Below, one piece after another: positions 1 to 11,664 of a stretch of DNA of 64,000 nt. Made by a program: the position numbers and the translations under genes. The notes beneath the pieces were generated by a model. The model searched no databases. It was not told the DNA's origin and was given only the letters and a program-made list of their open reading frames with translations. Position 1 is the stretch's first letter; each line of letters starts with the position of its first letter. The DNA is from Mixophyes australis (taxonomy: Eukaryota; Chordata; Amphibia; Anura; Limnodynastidae), in assembly GCA_036250195.1 (NCBI GenBank), contig JAVHZZ010000004.1, forward strand, positions 319,758,128 to 319,822,127, read 5' to 3'.

Positions 1-338
1 TCCTCCAGTTTCTATTCCCAGGTATGACCCTGTTCAGTGTGCATAGCTGAGACCTGATGAAAAGCTGCAAAGGAAGTTGACTGTTCTACCTGTAATACCC
101 TCTTGAGTAGTAGTACAGCAGCAATCAGTAATACAGTATTGTATGTAGTATACACTTATATACACTTGTACACCTGTACATTGATTTTTAAAGGTGGGTT
201 TGTATGCAATGTATTACAATGACATATATTATTGCTCTGCATACCAGTGAAGTTTCAATTAGCATAAGACTGAGAGAAACAAAGAATGGCAGCGTGATAT
301 GACAGTGCTATCATTAAGGGTCTGGTTGAAGGGGGGTG
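1..338. other. AT-rich sequence, nothing recognised
   Basis: No coding region, repeat family or RNA gene is apparent. The sequence is AT-rich and leads into a microsatellite. Confidence 0.5.
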
Positions 339-358
339 TATCTATCTATCTATCTATC

Positions 359-434
<76 letters not shown>

Positions 435-436
435 TT
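339..436. repeat. (TATC)n/(TA)n microsatellite
   Basis: Several TATC units run into a long TA tract interrupted by ACA. The apparent short tyrosine/isoleucine-rich ORF here is only the microsatellite in translation. Confidence 0.95.
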
Positions 437-1289
437 ATCATAACATCAATAAAATTGGTGGAAGGCCTATTGGTGGTATCCAATGCAAACCACAAACATG
501 GGCAGAGAGTGGGCATAGGTTAGATGCCCATTACCAACTTGTCATGGATGTGCAGTGTAGTAGTTTGAGGGAGGGCAAGCCTAGTGCAATAGCATGACAT
601 TTACACTTTCCAAAATGAGAGCATTATTACATGAGTGTGATTATCATGGGACATGACTGTCATCTGGTCAATGTAAATAAAGCAAGCAAAGCCAGTATTC
701 AATCAAAATAAATTTATACATGCACTGTAAGCAAAGATCCAAAATCCCATACTTGCTAAATGTATACAAAGGAAACTTCCTTGGGTGCTAAAAATTTTGA
801 GCAGCTGTCTTCAGAGGTTGTGGAGCCTCAAATCAGAAAGAAATAATAAGGAAGGATTATGCTGGAAACTTTATAAAGAGAAATTAAAATAATATCCCAG
901 AAATATACTAAGATAAAGAAATTTCTCAAAAACCTTATATATTTAAAGTGGTGCTATTAATTATATAATGATACCAATTAAATAAACAAATAAAAGTATC
1001 CACAGGAACTTATTCAGAAAATATATGCATATAATGATAAAAGTTAGCTGTAAGAAAAGGGAATTAAATGGAATATTTGTCAGCAGAAAAGAGTACGAAT
1101 AAAAATAGGTCACCTTTTTGACGAAATTTCTGATGAAATGCGTTGAAGGTTTGGCTTACAACAAGTTTTTGTCACATCATATGTATATTGTTGTATTCTG
1201 TGAACATGTTTGGTGGATGAACAGAGATTTCCAGGAATATACAGACCTTGGCTGATGCATATCTGCATACATACGTTTTAATAAATTGT
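437..1289. other. AT-rich intergenic DNA
   Basis: Nothing recognisable apart from general AT richness and polyadenylation-like AATAAA strings. Confidence 0.5.
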
Positions 1290-1618
1290 TTTAATATTAC
1301 ACTATGGAAGCGCCCCCTTATTTTTGATTTTTAGAAAGAATAGCTCACTGTATGATCGTAATATCAGTCACTCATAGAATCCGGATTCATAAGGAGTTAG
1401 TCAGTATAAGGTGAGTTAAGGCTCTTAATCCTTACAATTACCAATATTTCAACCTCAAGCTGTAGGGAAAATTGGTTGTCAAAAGCGAAAGTCTACTGCT
1501 GGAAATAATACATTTGTTATAATCCTCTGCAGTTAAAATGATGTTGTACAAGATTCTGCTAAACTCCTGTGAATGTAGATTAAAAGATGTTTCTTAAGGA
1601 GACTGTTATAAATGCTTT

Positions 1619-1651
1619 GACGCGTTTCAGTGGAATGTGTATTTTCATCAG
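1619..1651 (-). other. hammerhead-ribozyme-like core, probably decayed
   Basis: On the minus strand an intact CTGATGA box (1645-1651) is followed 16 nt later by GAAA and then CGCGTC (1619-1628), giving the CUGANGA / GAAA / GUC order of a type I hammerhead. Hammerheads with a minimal stem III are known from PLE terminal repeats. The 16 nt between the boxes do not make a convincing stem II, so this copy is probably inactive. Confidence 0.4.
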
Positions 1652-2105
1652 AAGGATATTTCTAGATTAAACAGTCTCAGTTTTTAAGTATTTGATGACC
1701 ATTCACAGATAATCACTAATTATGTCACCTGTGCGGACAAAACAGCAATATACAGCATCTTATACATAAAAAAAGATTAAAAAGTTATGCAACAATAGAA
1801 ATATAATAAAGTTACAATAAATAAATAAATAAATTTAGATTTTTAGAATTTGAAAATGTATTGAGGGATCTGACTTGTATAAAACATCTGAAGTGCATCA
1901 CAAACAAACAGATAATTAGATCAGAAAAATGCAGCTGAAAATAAGCTGCTAATTACCAATCAATGTCTAGGTTTATATAGGAAATGATTGTTACCCACTA
2001 ATTTAGAATGATCGATCCAAATAATTCAAGAAAAAAACACCAATGGCAGATATTGCTGTGTCAAAGCACACGGCTAATTATATTTATAATGAAATAAAAC
2101 AGTAA

Positions 2106-2331
2106 GGGGCCAATTCAAATCGGCTGCTTTATTCTAGGAATAATTGGCACTATTGCCATTAGTACGGTAAAAGTGTGCAGTATTACCGTTAGTATGGTAA
2201 TTTTAATGATGATTTTTGCTCGCACCATTCAGGGCTGAGAGTAAAAATCTGGGTTAAAATTACCATTTTAAACGTTATAGTACTAACGCCGCGTTAATCC
2301 TAGACTAACGTGCCCGGATTGAATCTGCCCC
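2106..2331. mobile_element. Harbinger-like MITE, 226 bp
   Basis: The ends are imperfect inverted repeats (GGGGCCAATTCAAATC on the left; GGGGCAGATTCAATCC as the complement of the right). Both sides are flanked by TAA (2103-2105 and 2332-2334), the TWA duplication of PIF/Harbinger elements. It has no coding capacity. The interior carries palindromic ACGGTAA/TTACCGT motifs shared with the MITEs near 54.5 kb. Confidence 0.75.
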
Positions 2332-3049
2332 TAAGAGTGATAATAAAAGTGATTGAATGAAATGATGCCCCCTAAGTTGTATACCAGTCAACATTAGTAA
2401 ACAAAACAAAAAAAAGGGGTATCTAAAAATAATAATGTCAATAAACCAAAACGAAATAAATGCTCTTAAAATGTGGAATAATCCATACTATATTTGGTGA
2501 AATATAAATATTTTACTATATTTATTACTATATTATATTTAAAGAAAAAATTTATCAACATTCTTACACAACGACGTTTGGAACAAATTGATTCACTAAT
2601 AAAATTACTGTTTGCATGAAATGAGTTCTAACAAGTCTGTAACTGGCTGTGTCATTAGACAAATGGGACACCTATAATTTAAAAGCAGAGTAAATAACAA
2701 TATATATATCATGGTTAACCACAGGAAATCAAAATGACTTTAAGTATGATAATCTCAACGGTCCTCATTAGATAATAAAGCAGATAATTGTAAAGCTAGA
2801 TGCAAAAAATGTAAAGAGTATCTTATTATGGCTTCCTTATGACATTTAAACAATGTGTATATACATTTTATGTGCATAAACAACTTATAAATATTAACCA
2901 CCATGTAATGATAACAATAAGTAAAGTAAATAATAAATAATAAGCATGAAATTCACAGAAATACAGCTCTCAATGACTACAAACAAAAATATGATATATA
3001 CTGTTAATACAAGTACAATCACAAGAGAAGTTGTATTAAAGACATTCAT

Positions 3050-3880
3050 CCAAAGTCCAATTCCAGAGATTCATTAAGACTCTCAGATTAGAGGGTTCTT
3101 ATCAGATGAATCCAAAAGGATTCTCTCAAACATAGGTGATTAAACATGTCCCCACCTCTTGCCATAGGTAGAATAGATTCTAGACCAGTAAACTTGATCC
3201 CTTCAAGACAACTCTCAAGTTTTTCTGAAAAGTGACGGGGTTTGCTTTGATCTTGTTTTCTCAATAGAAGAAATTGAGCTCAAGTAAACCAAGTTTCTAG
3301 TTTTCATATAGTGTGTTCATTATGTTGAAGCTTGCAAGGACATTGTAACAAATATATAAATATTTCGTATCTCTATTGATAAATTATTGTAGTATTGCAT
3401 TGGAAATTTTCTCTTAGTAACCAATGACTCAAAATTATTCAGATGCTGAATGAATCCACAAGTTAGATATTTGGAGGCTCCACATTTAAAGCATCCTAGG
3501 ATTCTGTTAGGTTTGTCAAGGGACCAACTGGGAGCGCTTGTATTAAGAGAATCAATCTGTTTTTACTTGAAATGACTTGGAGGCAAAAAGTTACCCAAGT
3601 TTTTTGGCTTTTTTAAAGCAACTTTTACATTTGACTCAAGATAAGATTTTAATAATGGATCTAAGAATACAATTTGACAATTTGATTTAATTATATTCTT
3701 TATTTGATTATATCTAGTAATGAACACAAGTGAATTGTTGAAAGATATTTTACTTTTTTTGAGGATAATTTAGGGACAATATTGTTTCTCTATTCAAGTT
3801 CAAAGTTTTTTTAAAAACAATTTTGTAATAAATCTAGAATATAATCTTTTTCTCTAAAGCTAGTATTCAACAATAAAATA
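3050..3880 (-). pseudogene. Penelope-like element C-terminal region, GIY-YIG endonuclease, degenerate
   Basis: Minus-strand translation in shifting frames resembles the C-terminal third of a PLE polyprotein. First come the post-RT linker (about 3880-3600) and a cysteine-containing stretch with CFKCG and LTCGFI (near 3480). The GIY-YIG endonuclease follows, ending in the family's ARGGD...LRESFWI block (about 3170-3110) and a LNESLELDFGW-like tail (near 3070). Several stops and frame changes show it is dead. PLEs are retroelements with a telomerase-like RT and this nuclease. The upstream RT is not visible beyond about 3.9 kb. The family call rests on motif order read by eye. Confidence 0.7.
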
Positions 3881-4473
3881 TCAAACGCTTGTATTATTAA
3901 AACATATACCTGACATAACTGAAGGTTTTATAATTAACTAAATATATCCACCATGCACTCTGATCAGGCTGTCAGAGGCTCACAGGTTTGCAGGCGTGAA
4001 CTGCACAAATACACTGTGTTGATTGGAGGAGTCATACACAGGGCCAGGGACAGTTATGTGACTGCAGAACAAATGACTGAAGGTCTAAAGAAGTTGCCTA
4101 AGTCTTCTGCATGATATATTTAAAAACAAAAAAACTGCCAATTTATAGATTACATTTTTCCAGCTTTCTGATTTAATTTTTTTAACTAAATATCACTTTA
4201 GTTCTCAGTGCAGATCCAGTATGTTTGTGGCATAATTGTTTTCAGTATACAATCCTAAATGGCAATGGAGAGGTTTTAAACAAGGTGGCTGATTCCAATG
4301 CATTTATGCAGTATGTATTTATAGGGAAGGGCTGGTAGCAATTGTCCTGGAGGCATATGTCAAGTAAGTTAGCAGTAGTAAGGCATCACCATATGTTCAG
4401 ATTAATAGCATATTATGGCAAAGATACAAAGGAAGCAGCTCACAATTTGCCGGCTGACATAGTCATGTTTTAT

Positions 4474-4640
4474 CAGAGCCGTAACTTAGAATTCTAGCAC
4501 CTGGGGCGAGAAAGACAAATGCCGACCCCCTAGCCCTCAATTTTAACCAAATGAACCTAAAACATTCCTAAATTGCACCCCCCTTCAGTGTTGCGCCCTG
4601 GGCGATCGCCCCCTATCGTACAGCCCTAGTTTCGGCCCTG
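4474..4640. mobile_element. hAT-type non-autonomous element, 167 bp
   Basis: Terminal inverted repeats CAGAGCCGTAACTTAG (left) and CAGGGCCGAAACTAGG (complement of right) are flanked on both sides by the 8-bp duplication TGTTTTAT (4466-4473 and 4641-4648). An 8-bp duplication with CAG ends is the hAT signature. The interior is non-coding. Confidence 0.85.
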
Positions 4641-4664
4641 TGTTTTATGATAACTACAAGTATA

Positions 4665-5693
4665 CAGTGGTATGAAAAAGTTTTTGCCCCCTCCCTGATT
4701 TATTATATTTTTACATATATGTCACACTTAATTGTTTCAGATATTCAAGTAAAATTTTATTTAAGACAAAGACAACCTGAGTAAACACAAAATACAGTTT
4801 TAAATGGTCATTTTATTTATTGAGGGGAAAAGGTTATCCAACACCAATTGGCCCTGTGTGCAATAGTAATTGTCCCCTTAGTTACTCATTCAACCAATGA
4901 ACCAAATTGAATTGATAATTGGGTTGAATTAGACTAGACACAATCAGGCTTGATTACTACCAGACCTGTTGAATCTAAACATCACTTAAACAGAACCTTT
5001 CCAGCAATATAAAGTTGGATAAAAGGTCTCAAAAAACAGCACAGTATGCCGCAATCAAAACAAATTCTGGAAGAGATGAGAAAGAAAGTTATTGAAAGCC
5101 ATTTCTTAGGCTCTGAGACTCCAGAGAAATACAGTGAGAGCTATTATTTCCATATGGAAAGAGTGGTGAATCTTCCCAGGAGTGGTCGGCCTAACAAAAT
5201 TCAATCAAGACCGCATAAACGACTCATTCAGGAAGTCACAAAAGAACCCAGATGAACATCCAAGGAACTGTAGGCCTCGTTCACCTCAGGTAATGTCAGC
5301 GTTCATGATTCCACCATAAGAAAGAGACCACAATTGTATCCTTGGGAGAGTTGCAAGGCGGAAACCATTGCTAAACAAGAGGAACATAAAGGCTGATTTC
5401 ATATTTGCCAAAAAGCACATCAGAATCGTTTGGTTGCAGCTAAAGATGGCACAACCAGTTATTAAGTTTAGGGGGGCAATTAATTTTTCACATGGGTTAT
5501 ATAGGTGTTGGATTACTGTTTTCCTTCAATAAATGAAATGACCATTTAAAAACTGTATTTTGGGTTTTCTCATGTTGTAGTTGTCTTATATTCAATTTTG
5601 TGTGAAGATCTGAAACAATTAATTAATTAAATGTGACAAATATGCAGAAATTGATGATATCAGGAAGGGGGCAAAAACTTTTTCACACCACTG
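4665..5693 (+). mobile_element. Tc1-like transposon, internally deleted, about 1.03 kb
   Basis: The element starts CAGTGGTATGAAAAAGTTTT and ends with its near-perfect complement; inverted similarity continues well past 100 bp inward. TA dinucleotides flank it (4663-4664, 5694-5695), the Tc1/mariner target duplication. Full-length elements of this group are about 1.5 kb or more, and the catalytic part of the transposase is absent, so this copy is non-autonomous. Confidence 0.9.
5046..5470 (+). pseudogene. Tc1-like transposase, N-terminal remnant
   Basis: The first 69 codons form an open frame resembling the paired-type helix-turn-helix DNA-binding half of Tc1 transposases, including the GRP-rich linker (NLPRSGRPNKI) and LIQEVTKEPR. 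After a TGA at about 5253, shifted frames continue the family's order: VHDSTIRKR near 5309, then a basic block and FAKKH near 5415. The sequence then jumps to the right terminal repeat. The DDE catalytic domain is missing and cannot be supplied by this copy. Confidence 0.85.
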
Positions 5694-5695
5694 TA

Positions 5696-7513
5696 CCTAT
5701 TAAATCTCCTGAAGCAAGCAAGACTCCATGTTGTAACTGCATCACAGGGAGAAGACATAACTTTATGATAGTGGCAACACTAATATAAAAAATATCAGCT
5801 CACATTTCCTGATGCCGTTATTGCCAGCCCTCGTCTTTGTATTTATTTTGATTTGATGAATAATTTAGGTGGTACAATAACATGTTTCTGTCGCCCTGTT
5901 TACGTTCCTGTTTAAATAAACAAGCTCCTAACAACCAGAACACACTTGCTACAGAATGTGACTAAGCAGCTATAATTTGTTTGTTTTATAATCAAGCAGA
6001 AGAAAATAAATCTCTTCATGCTTGTTCCTTTTTATGCCCTCAGTCTTTCATATTCTTTTCAGTTCTGCCTGACCTACCTGGATGTTTGGAGCTTAGTTTG
6101 CACAACTTTCCATGAGTATGTACTTATAAACTGTTAAGAAATCTGAAAATAAGGCAGTTGGTTAAACTATGATTTATATGGGGTTGTATTTTTGTAGTTA
6201 AAGCATAAATCAATGATCTTTCACAGGCAACTTGTTAAAGACATGACCACGATGTCTGATGCAAATGTGCATAAAATGTGAAATAGGCACCTATCAGTTG
6301 TGAGCAAATAGACACTGAGATCGCCAATATTTCTCTAAAGCTGCAATGTGTCCAGCTTGGATTGCATGTGCCACCATTAATGTATAATAAATGTTCACAG
6401 TCATTGGTTGTAAAACGGTTAAGCCAAGTGACTAGACATTTGCAAAAAATCACTGCACTGTTAAAAAGCATTTTGTGCCGATGTTATCCGAAACTGTGAG
6501 GCGTTTCCATTTCAGCAGATGGAGCCAATTGCCAGATGAAATCAGAGACTTGCAATTTTGGAAGCAGTTTGGAATCTTCGCAAAGGGACTGTCTTGTGTC
6601 TGAGGTCAGGGTTGAAGGATTGCAATGGAAGCAACCACAATATTCGTTATGTTATGGCCGTCACTAGGCTAAGACATTTCATGTGTGAATTATAGACATT
6701 ACAGGTATCTTCTTTTGTAATAGTTGTTAATTGCCAAATAAAGGGCCCATTGTTATATCATAGTTTAAACAAATTAAAGTAGCAGCCCAGTTACAAAGGG
6801 TCTGCTGGAGCTGTAAGAATAATCATTGCTATAAAAGTGTCGTTCCCAAAATGTGTATGTTACCAATGCAAACAACATAGTTACAGGGATCTTGCCAATA
6901 TTGGTATAACAGACAAAAAAGAAAAGTCTGTACCTATGAAAATCATAATATGTCGTATTTGTTTTCTGCCAGAAATATGTGTAGATCTTCACTTTTGGCA
7001 AACCAAAGTACAATTATAAAAGTGACATAGGATAAGGACGTCACTAAACCTATTGTCCCTGTCTAGAAAATATTTGTTCTGTCTGTAACTACAGAATTAG
7101 TAAAGTATTAAAACAGTATACATTTCAGATTCTCACTACAAAGGATGTGTCTCCACTCTTTGCTGTGGAGCATGACTGAGTCACATCCTTTGCGAACACT
7201 CTAAGGGCTGCATAGGCCGAGAGTCTTACTTATCCTCCATAGCATTGCAGTTAATGTTTGAGATTACCACTTCTTCACTGTAATCCTTAACTAAAATATG
7301 TGTTCAGTGACGGCACAGCATTAAAATTACTGTGGATCCAGATTTAGACTGGTGGCCAGCAGACTGTTTTAACCTCCACAAGGTGCTGTTGGCAGCCATC
7401 GCTATCTTGACTCTACCCTGCAATGGCGCTGACCATTGTTTGGTCACTTTTGTTTAGTAGGTTATCCCAAATATCACTGATAAGTTGTGATAGTGATTCA
7501 TAGTGCTCCTTAG
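5696..7513. other. intergenic DNA without recognised features
   Basis: Moderately AT-rich. The short ORFs here (for example 6235-6471 and 6774-7013 on the minus strand) show no family resemblance or coding bias and are treated as chance. Confidence 0.5.
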
Positions 7514-7603
7514 TTAGGCTGGGTACACACTACTGTGATATCAGGTCAATCAGCCGTTGACCCAATAATTGGTTGAAAACACTGTAGTTTGTACCTAGCC
7601 TAA
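7514..7603. mobile_element. short MITE, about 90 bp
   Basis: The two ends are 20-bp inverted repeats (TTAGGCTGGGTACACACTAC against TTAGGCTAGGTACAAACTAC) with three mismatches. The TTA/TAA at the tips may be target duplication or part of the repeat. It is non-coding. Confidence 0.65.
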
Positions 7604-7670
7604 GAAGACATTAGTGCTGGTCGTTGAGATCTTAGCCAACATGATTAAGAGCCTTAGGTAGCAGCATAGT

Positions 7671-8305
7671 TCATCATCATTTATTTATATAGCGCCAGCA
7701 AATTCCGTAGCGCTTTACAATTGGGAACAAACATTAATAAAACAATACTGGGTAATTCATAAAGACAGAGAGGTAAGAGAACCCTGCTCGCAAGCTTACA
7801 ATCTATGGGACAATGGGAGTTTGAAACACAAGGGCATGTGCTACATCATATTGCACACAGGACCAGCTAGAACGCAAAAGTAAAAGTACTGAGTGGGCTG
7901 TGTGTGTACCAATGTTGGTCAGAGGCTTGTTGTCTTGTGTTCGTTGTGTAAAGGGTGGTAATAGGGGAGATTAAGATGGTGGTTGAGAAATATCATAAGC
8001 TTGTCTGAAGAGGTGGGTTTTCAGAGAAAGCTTGAAGGTTTGGAGACTAGAGGAAAGTCCTACTGTGCGAGGGAGGGAATTTCACAAAGTGGGAGCAGCC
8101 CAAAAAAAGTCCTGTAACCGAGAATGAGAGGATGTGATGAGAGTGGAAGAGAGACGCAGATCTTGTGCAGAACGGAAGGGTCGAGTAGGGAGATATTTTG
8201 AGACAAGTGAGGAAATGTATGCATAGTTATTTGTGCATTGTTGCTGCCACTTTGCACTGTGGCAAAATCTCCTGATCTTATGTGTAGGAACTATTATCAG
8301 AGCTT
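7671..8305 (-). mobile_element. L2-clade LINE, 3' end (5'-truncated)
   Basis: Minus-strand frames read through the C-terminal domain typical of L2/CR1 reverse transcriptases: an SLVSKYLPTRPFRSAQDLRL block (about 8220-8160), then FFWAAPTL, a stop, NSLPR, and FKLSLKTHLFRQAY (about 8030-7995). The 3' UTR ends in AGCGCTACGGAATTTGCTGG, an ATAAATAAATGATGATG tail and loss of homology near 7671. A stop replaces the tryptophan usual before NSLP, so the copy is defective. Upstream RT and endonuclease domains are absent. This tail is shared with the SINEs at 14.0, 14.2 and 58.8 kb. Confidence 0.8.
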
Positions 8306-10279
8306 GCACACAGCATAAGCTAACTCCAGTTGATGTTGCGCGTAAAATTCTTCAGCCAACATACTCAAATGTCAAAGCTATTCAGTTGCCTCCAGCTTCT
8401 ACAAGTAAACAGATGATTGATTACTCAATCTTCATATTTTTAATTTACTTAAAAGTCAAAGCTAAAAGTCAACTGCTATAAAATGGTGTCTTAATGTCCG
8501 AAGGGCAAAAAATTAGCTGACTACAGGGCTTGTTTTCCTCACTTCCCTCTATATATGAAGGGGTTACTGCTGAGGATTTATTTTCTGGGGACAGGTGGAC
8601 CTGTAGATATAAAATAACATAAATTATATTTACAGGTATGTGTTTTTATATAAAAGGTTTTTTTACCCCCCAATTTATTTTTTTTAATGCCAGTGGATTT
8701 GGAAGTTCAAAGCGATCTTCTATAAGATCACAGGAGAGCAGAGCGGGAGCTTTAATAACTCATGGCTCTGGAAAGTTTTCACTGTGGTATTGCTCAGCTG
8801 CCACGACAGTAAAAGAATGTAAATTAGCGGTGACAAGTAATTTGTTATCTTGCGATAAGCTGCGATAAAAGATTACACTTATGGCTCTGATAAGTGTAAG
8901 TTTAATAAATATGTCCCAAGTGGATTATGACTTACACTTTTTTGATGCTTACACTTTATGGAACAGGAACTGTCCAAGGTTTACAGATCAGAGATAGACA
9001 TACTATGGTCTTGTAGAGGATGTGGAACTGCAAGATCCATCATGCTCTGCTAGCCAAAGCATGTATTCCACTACCCCAATTTACCCTAGTCTGCTTTATT
9101 ACTGCTCTTGAACTATGCCTATTTTAATATTGTTTTAATTTAGAGCAGGAGTAAAAGTTTTGTTTTCACAAAACTGTTCTAAATTGAACCAGAAAATGTA
9201 ACTTCTTAATACTGCAGCATGTTGAAATATAAATAGGATTATTTCTTTTTTATGATTGATTTCCTCTAGCATACAATACAGTGCTGATATTGTGCAAACA
9301 CAAATCTTTACATCTGTAAAGGCCTTAGGAACTCAAGATGCCAAACAGCTGAAACATAAATACCAATTTTGTCAGCATGACCCTCCTGCTTATCAGATGC
9401 ATACGGACCATGTTAATATCAGTAACAGGAATGAACTTTTTATTTATGAGTTCATAGATTTTATTTTGTTTTCCTTAGTTATTGCTGTGAAGCAAACTGC
9501 AGGCCCCTCAACAAGCGAGCTATATGCCAAAAAAAGACACAGTTGCTGCTTTAAGTCTTATTAGTTGCGGCAAATCGTAAAACTGAAAGAGAGAGCAGTG
9601 CCAGAAGTTCTACATTTGGCACCAGGAGCTAAGAATGAAACTGAGCCAGAGAAAATACTGAATTACAAGAGTTCTATGAAGTGAACAAGATCTCAATCGT
9701 GATACACTAGTTGCTAGGTTCCCCAGACGTTTAATAGCGTTTTTACTAAAAAACGGCTTTCTCGTTCTGTCTTTTGCTACTTTTCCATTTGTTGTTTTGT
9801 CATTGAGTGTTCTTGTTTACTAATCAGACTCTCTTTATTTCTGTATAGCTAAAATAGATGCATTTGTATATAGTACACTGTCAATTGCAGAGAATAGAAA
9901 GTACTATAAATATGACACTTATGGACCTATATATAAAATATTTAAAAAGTTAATTTTTTAGCTTTCTTTCACTGTTTATCACACCAACAACTACTCACCT
10001 CATTTCACTTACCTAAGAACCATCAATGAAGGTCATTTATGAAGTGTTCTTGAAGCACACTGGCAAATAGACACTGACGCACCTCAATAGCAAGTCATCG
10101 CACAGAGATGCACATCTCCTCTCCCTCTAATAGTGTGCCTTAATGTGTGAGGAAAGTGTAAACATTGCATCAAATTTGAGCTTCTTATCCTTTTAGTAAC
10201 ACTCGTTTGAATTTACTAAACTATTCAGTTTTTCTCCTAATATACTGTTTAGCCTTATTTATTGGACTGTTTTTATCAA
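8306..10279. other. intergenic DNA without recognised features
   Basis: AT-rich. A TTATTAAACTTACACTT-type string near 8890-8920 may be the edge of an old MITE, but I could not find its partner. The ORFs here look like chance. Confidence 0.45.
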
Positions 10280-10284
10280 GTGTC

Positions 10285-11659
10285 TGTCACGAACGCTCTC
10301 CCAGCGTCCGTGACTTTGGGTGTTTACTGCATGGGGTTACACACGACTCTAGCGCTCAATCTTTCACTGACCTATCACACAGGTTATAGATTTGCTGAAT
10401 CACCCCCAAACAGCGCTCTGACACCCATACACACCTATGCTCTGCCACCATCTTTTGACTAAGAGCAATAGGAACCCAATGTACTGTTCCACACTGCCAC
10501 ACAATGCTCCTTGTTACACACAGGTTAGTAATGCATGCACAAGCAATCAAAAGGTTAACACATAACACCTCAAGGCTCTGTTACACAAACGTACAAAGCT
10601 GGCACACACTTAGCTTGCTAGTCAGATGTATTAACAATTCACACATCACCATTGAAAGGGTTAACATGGTCAAGCCATATTCTTCATAAAAGGCTAATGG
10701 ATTCATTAGAGTATCAAGGACAACACTTATTGGAATGTAATATACAAAGGTACAGGACATTTGGATATAAAAACAAGCAGATAATAATTGACCTACAAAT
10801 ATAAAATGCATAACAGTTATATAAACAAATGGGATGAAATTACAGAGAATAAACTTACGTATGATAATCTGCATGACTAGGGCAGAAGAGATAGGCAGTT
10901 CTTAAATTAGATTGAGACCCCAAGAGCTGACAATCTGCCCCTTCACACACAGGCTTTTTAAGTAAGCTGAAATGGGAAGGCATTCAGAGGGGCAATGTAT
11001 ATGCTAATGTAGGGGAGGAAATGTCCCCTGAGTGTCAACTATGGTTTGTTCAAAAGATTTTCACATTTATTGACCTTTCTTAACTGCTCTTAGACATATT
11101 CCAGAGACATAACTCCCCCTTCAATAAACCAGTCATAACCTCCGGCACATTTAGATACCAAATATGACGTAATTCCAACAATATCAAACATCATTCCAAA
11201 AGACATGTGACTACTGTGGTTTCCCTGTACAGTTGGTATCTATACTTCACACCCTTGTGCGTTTCACGTGAGTCAGAGTGAAACACTGATTTCCCTTAAT
11301 ATGAAATATGAAAACATGTTCTTTGAAGTTAATGTTTCTATATACCTGCATAGGTAGCCTTCATCTTTTGCATTTGCCTACAAGGTTCTCACCTAGGGGA
11401 GGTACTTTGTTTTAACAATACCTATTGAAAGGAAGTCTACTCTAAGTAGGAAATGTCATGCAGGATCAAGGCAATGCATGGCTGTGATCTGCATATGTTA
11501 AGTTAGCTTCCTGACAGAATGTCTGCTGAACTCACTAGGCTAACTAACCAAATGGGTTTTTTTTTATCTGAGGGGAAGTCATGTAACTTCCTATTTATCA
11601 GTTTAATATTTATTTGAGGGCCTGACAATTAATATTTTATTTTTGACCCTCACCTGACA
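10285..11659. mobile_element. solo LTR, family 1, 1,375 bp
   Basis: The unit begins TGTCACGAAC and ends CCTGACA, with the same 5-bp word GTGTC on both sides (10280-10284 and 11660-11664). TG...CA ends plus a 5-bp duplication mark an LTR left by LTR-LTR recombination. A diverged copy lies at 30556-31988. No internal retroelement genes are present. A TACTTAAAAA string near 10960 (minus strand) may be a TATA-like box, which would make it minus-oriented, but I am not sure. Confidence 0.85.
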
Positions 11660-11664
11660 GTGTC

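Larger units (their letters stand above)
1290..3049 (-). mobile_element. possible PLE terminal (pLTR-like) region, degenerate
   Basis: On the minus strand this lies directly downstream of a Penelope-like GIY-YIG fragment, where a PLE 3' terminal repeat would be expected. It contains a hammerhead-like core at 1619-1651 and, near 1305, a GGAAGCGCCCCC string resembling the GGCGCCC string near another PLE fragment at 18.68 kb. A Harbinger-like MITE at 2106-2331 interrupts it. Membership of the PLE is inference from position and these motifs; I see no terminal repeat that fixes the ends. Confidence 0.35.

Noticed and set aside
299..523. ORF with a long tyrosine/isoleucine run
   Set aside because: It is the TATC/TA microsatellite translated; no promoter or homology.
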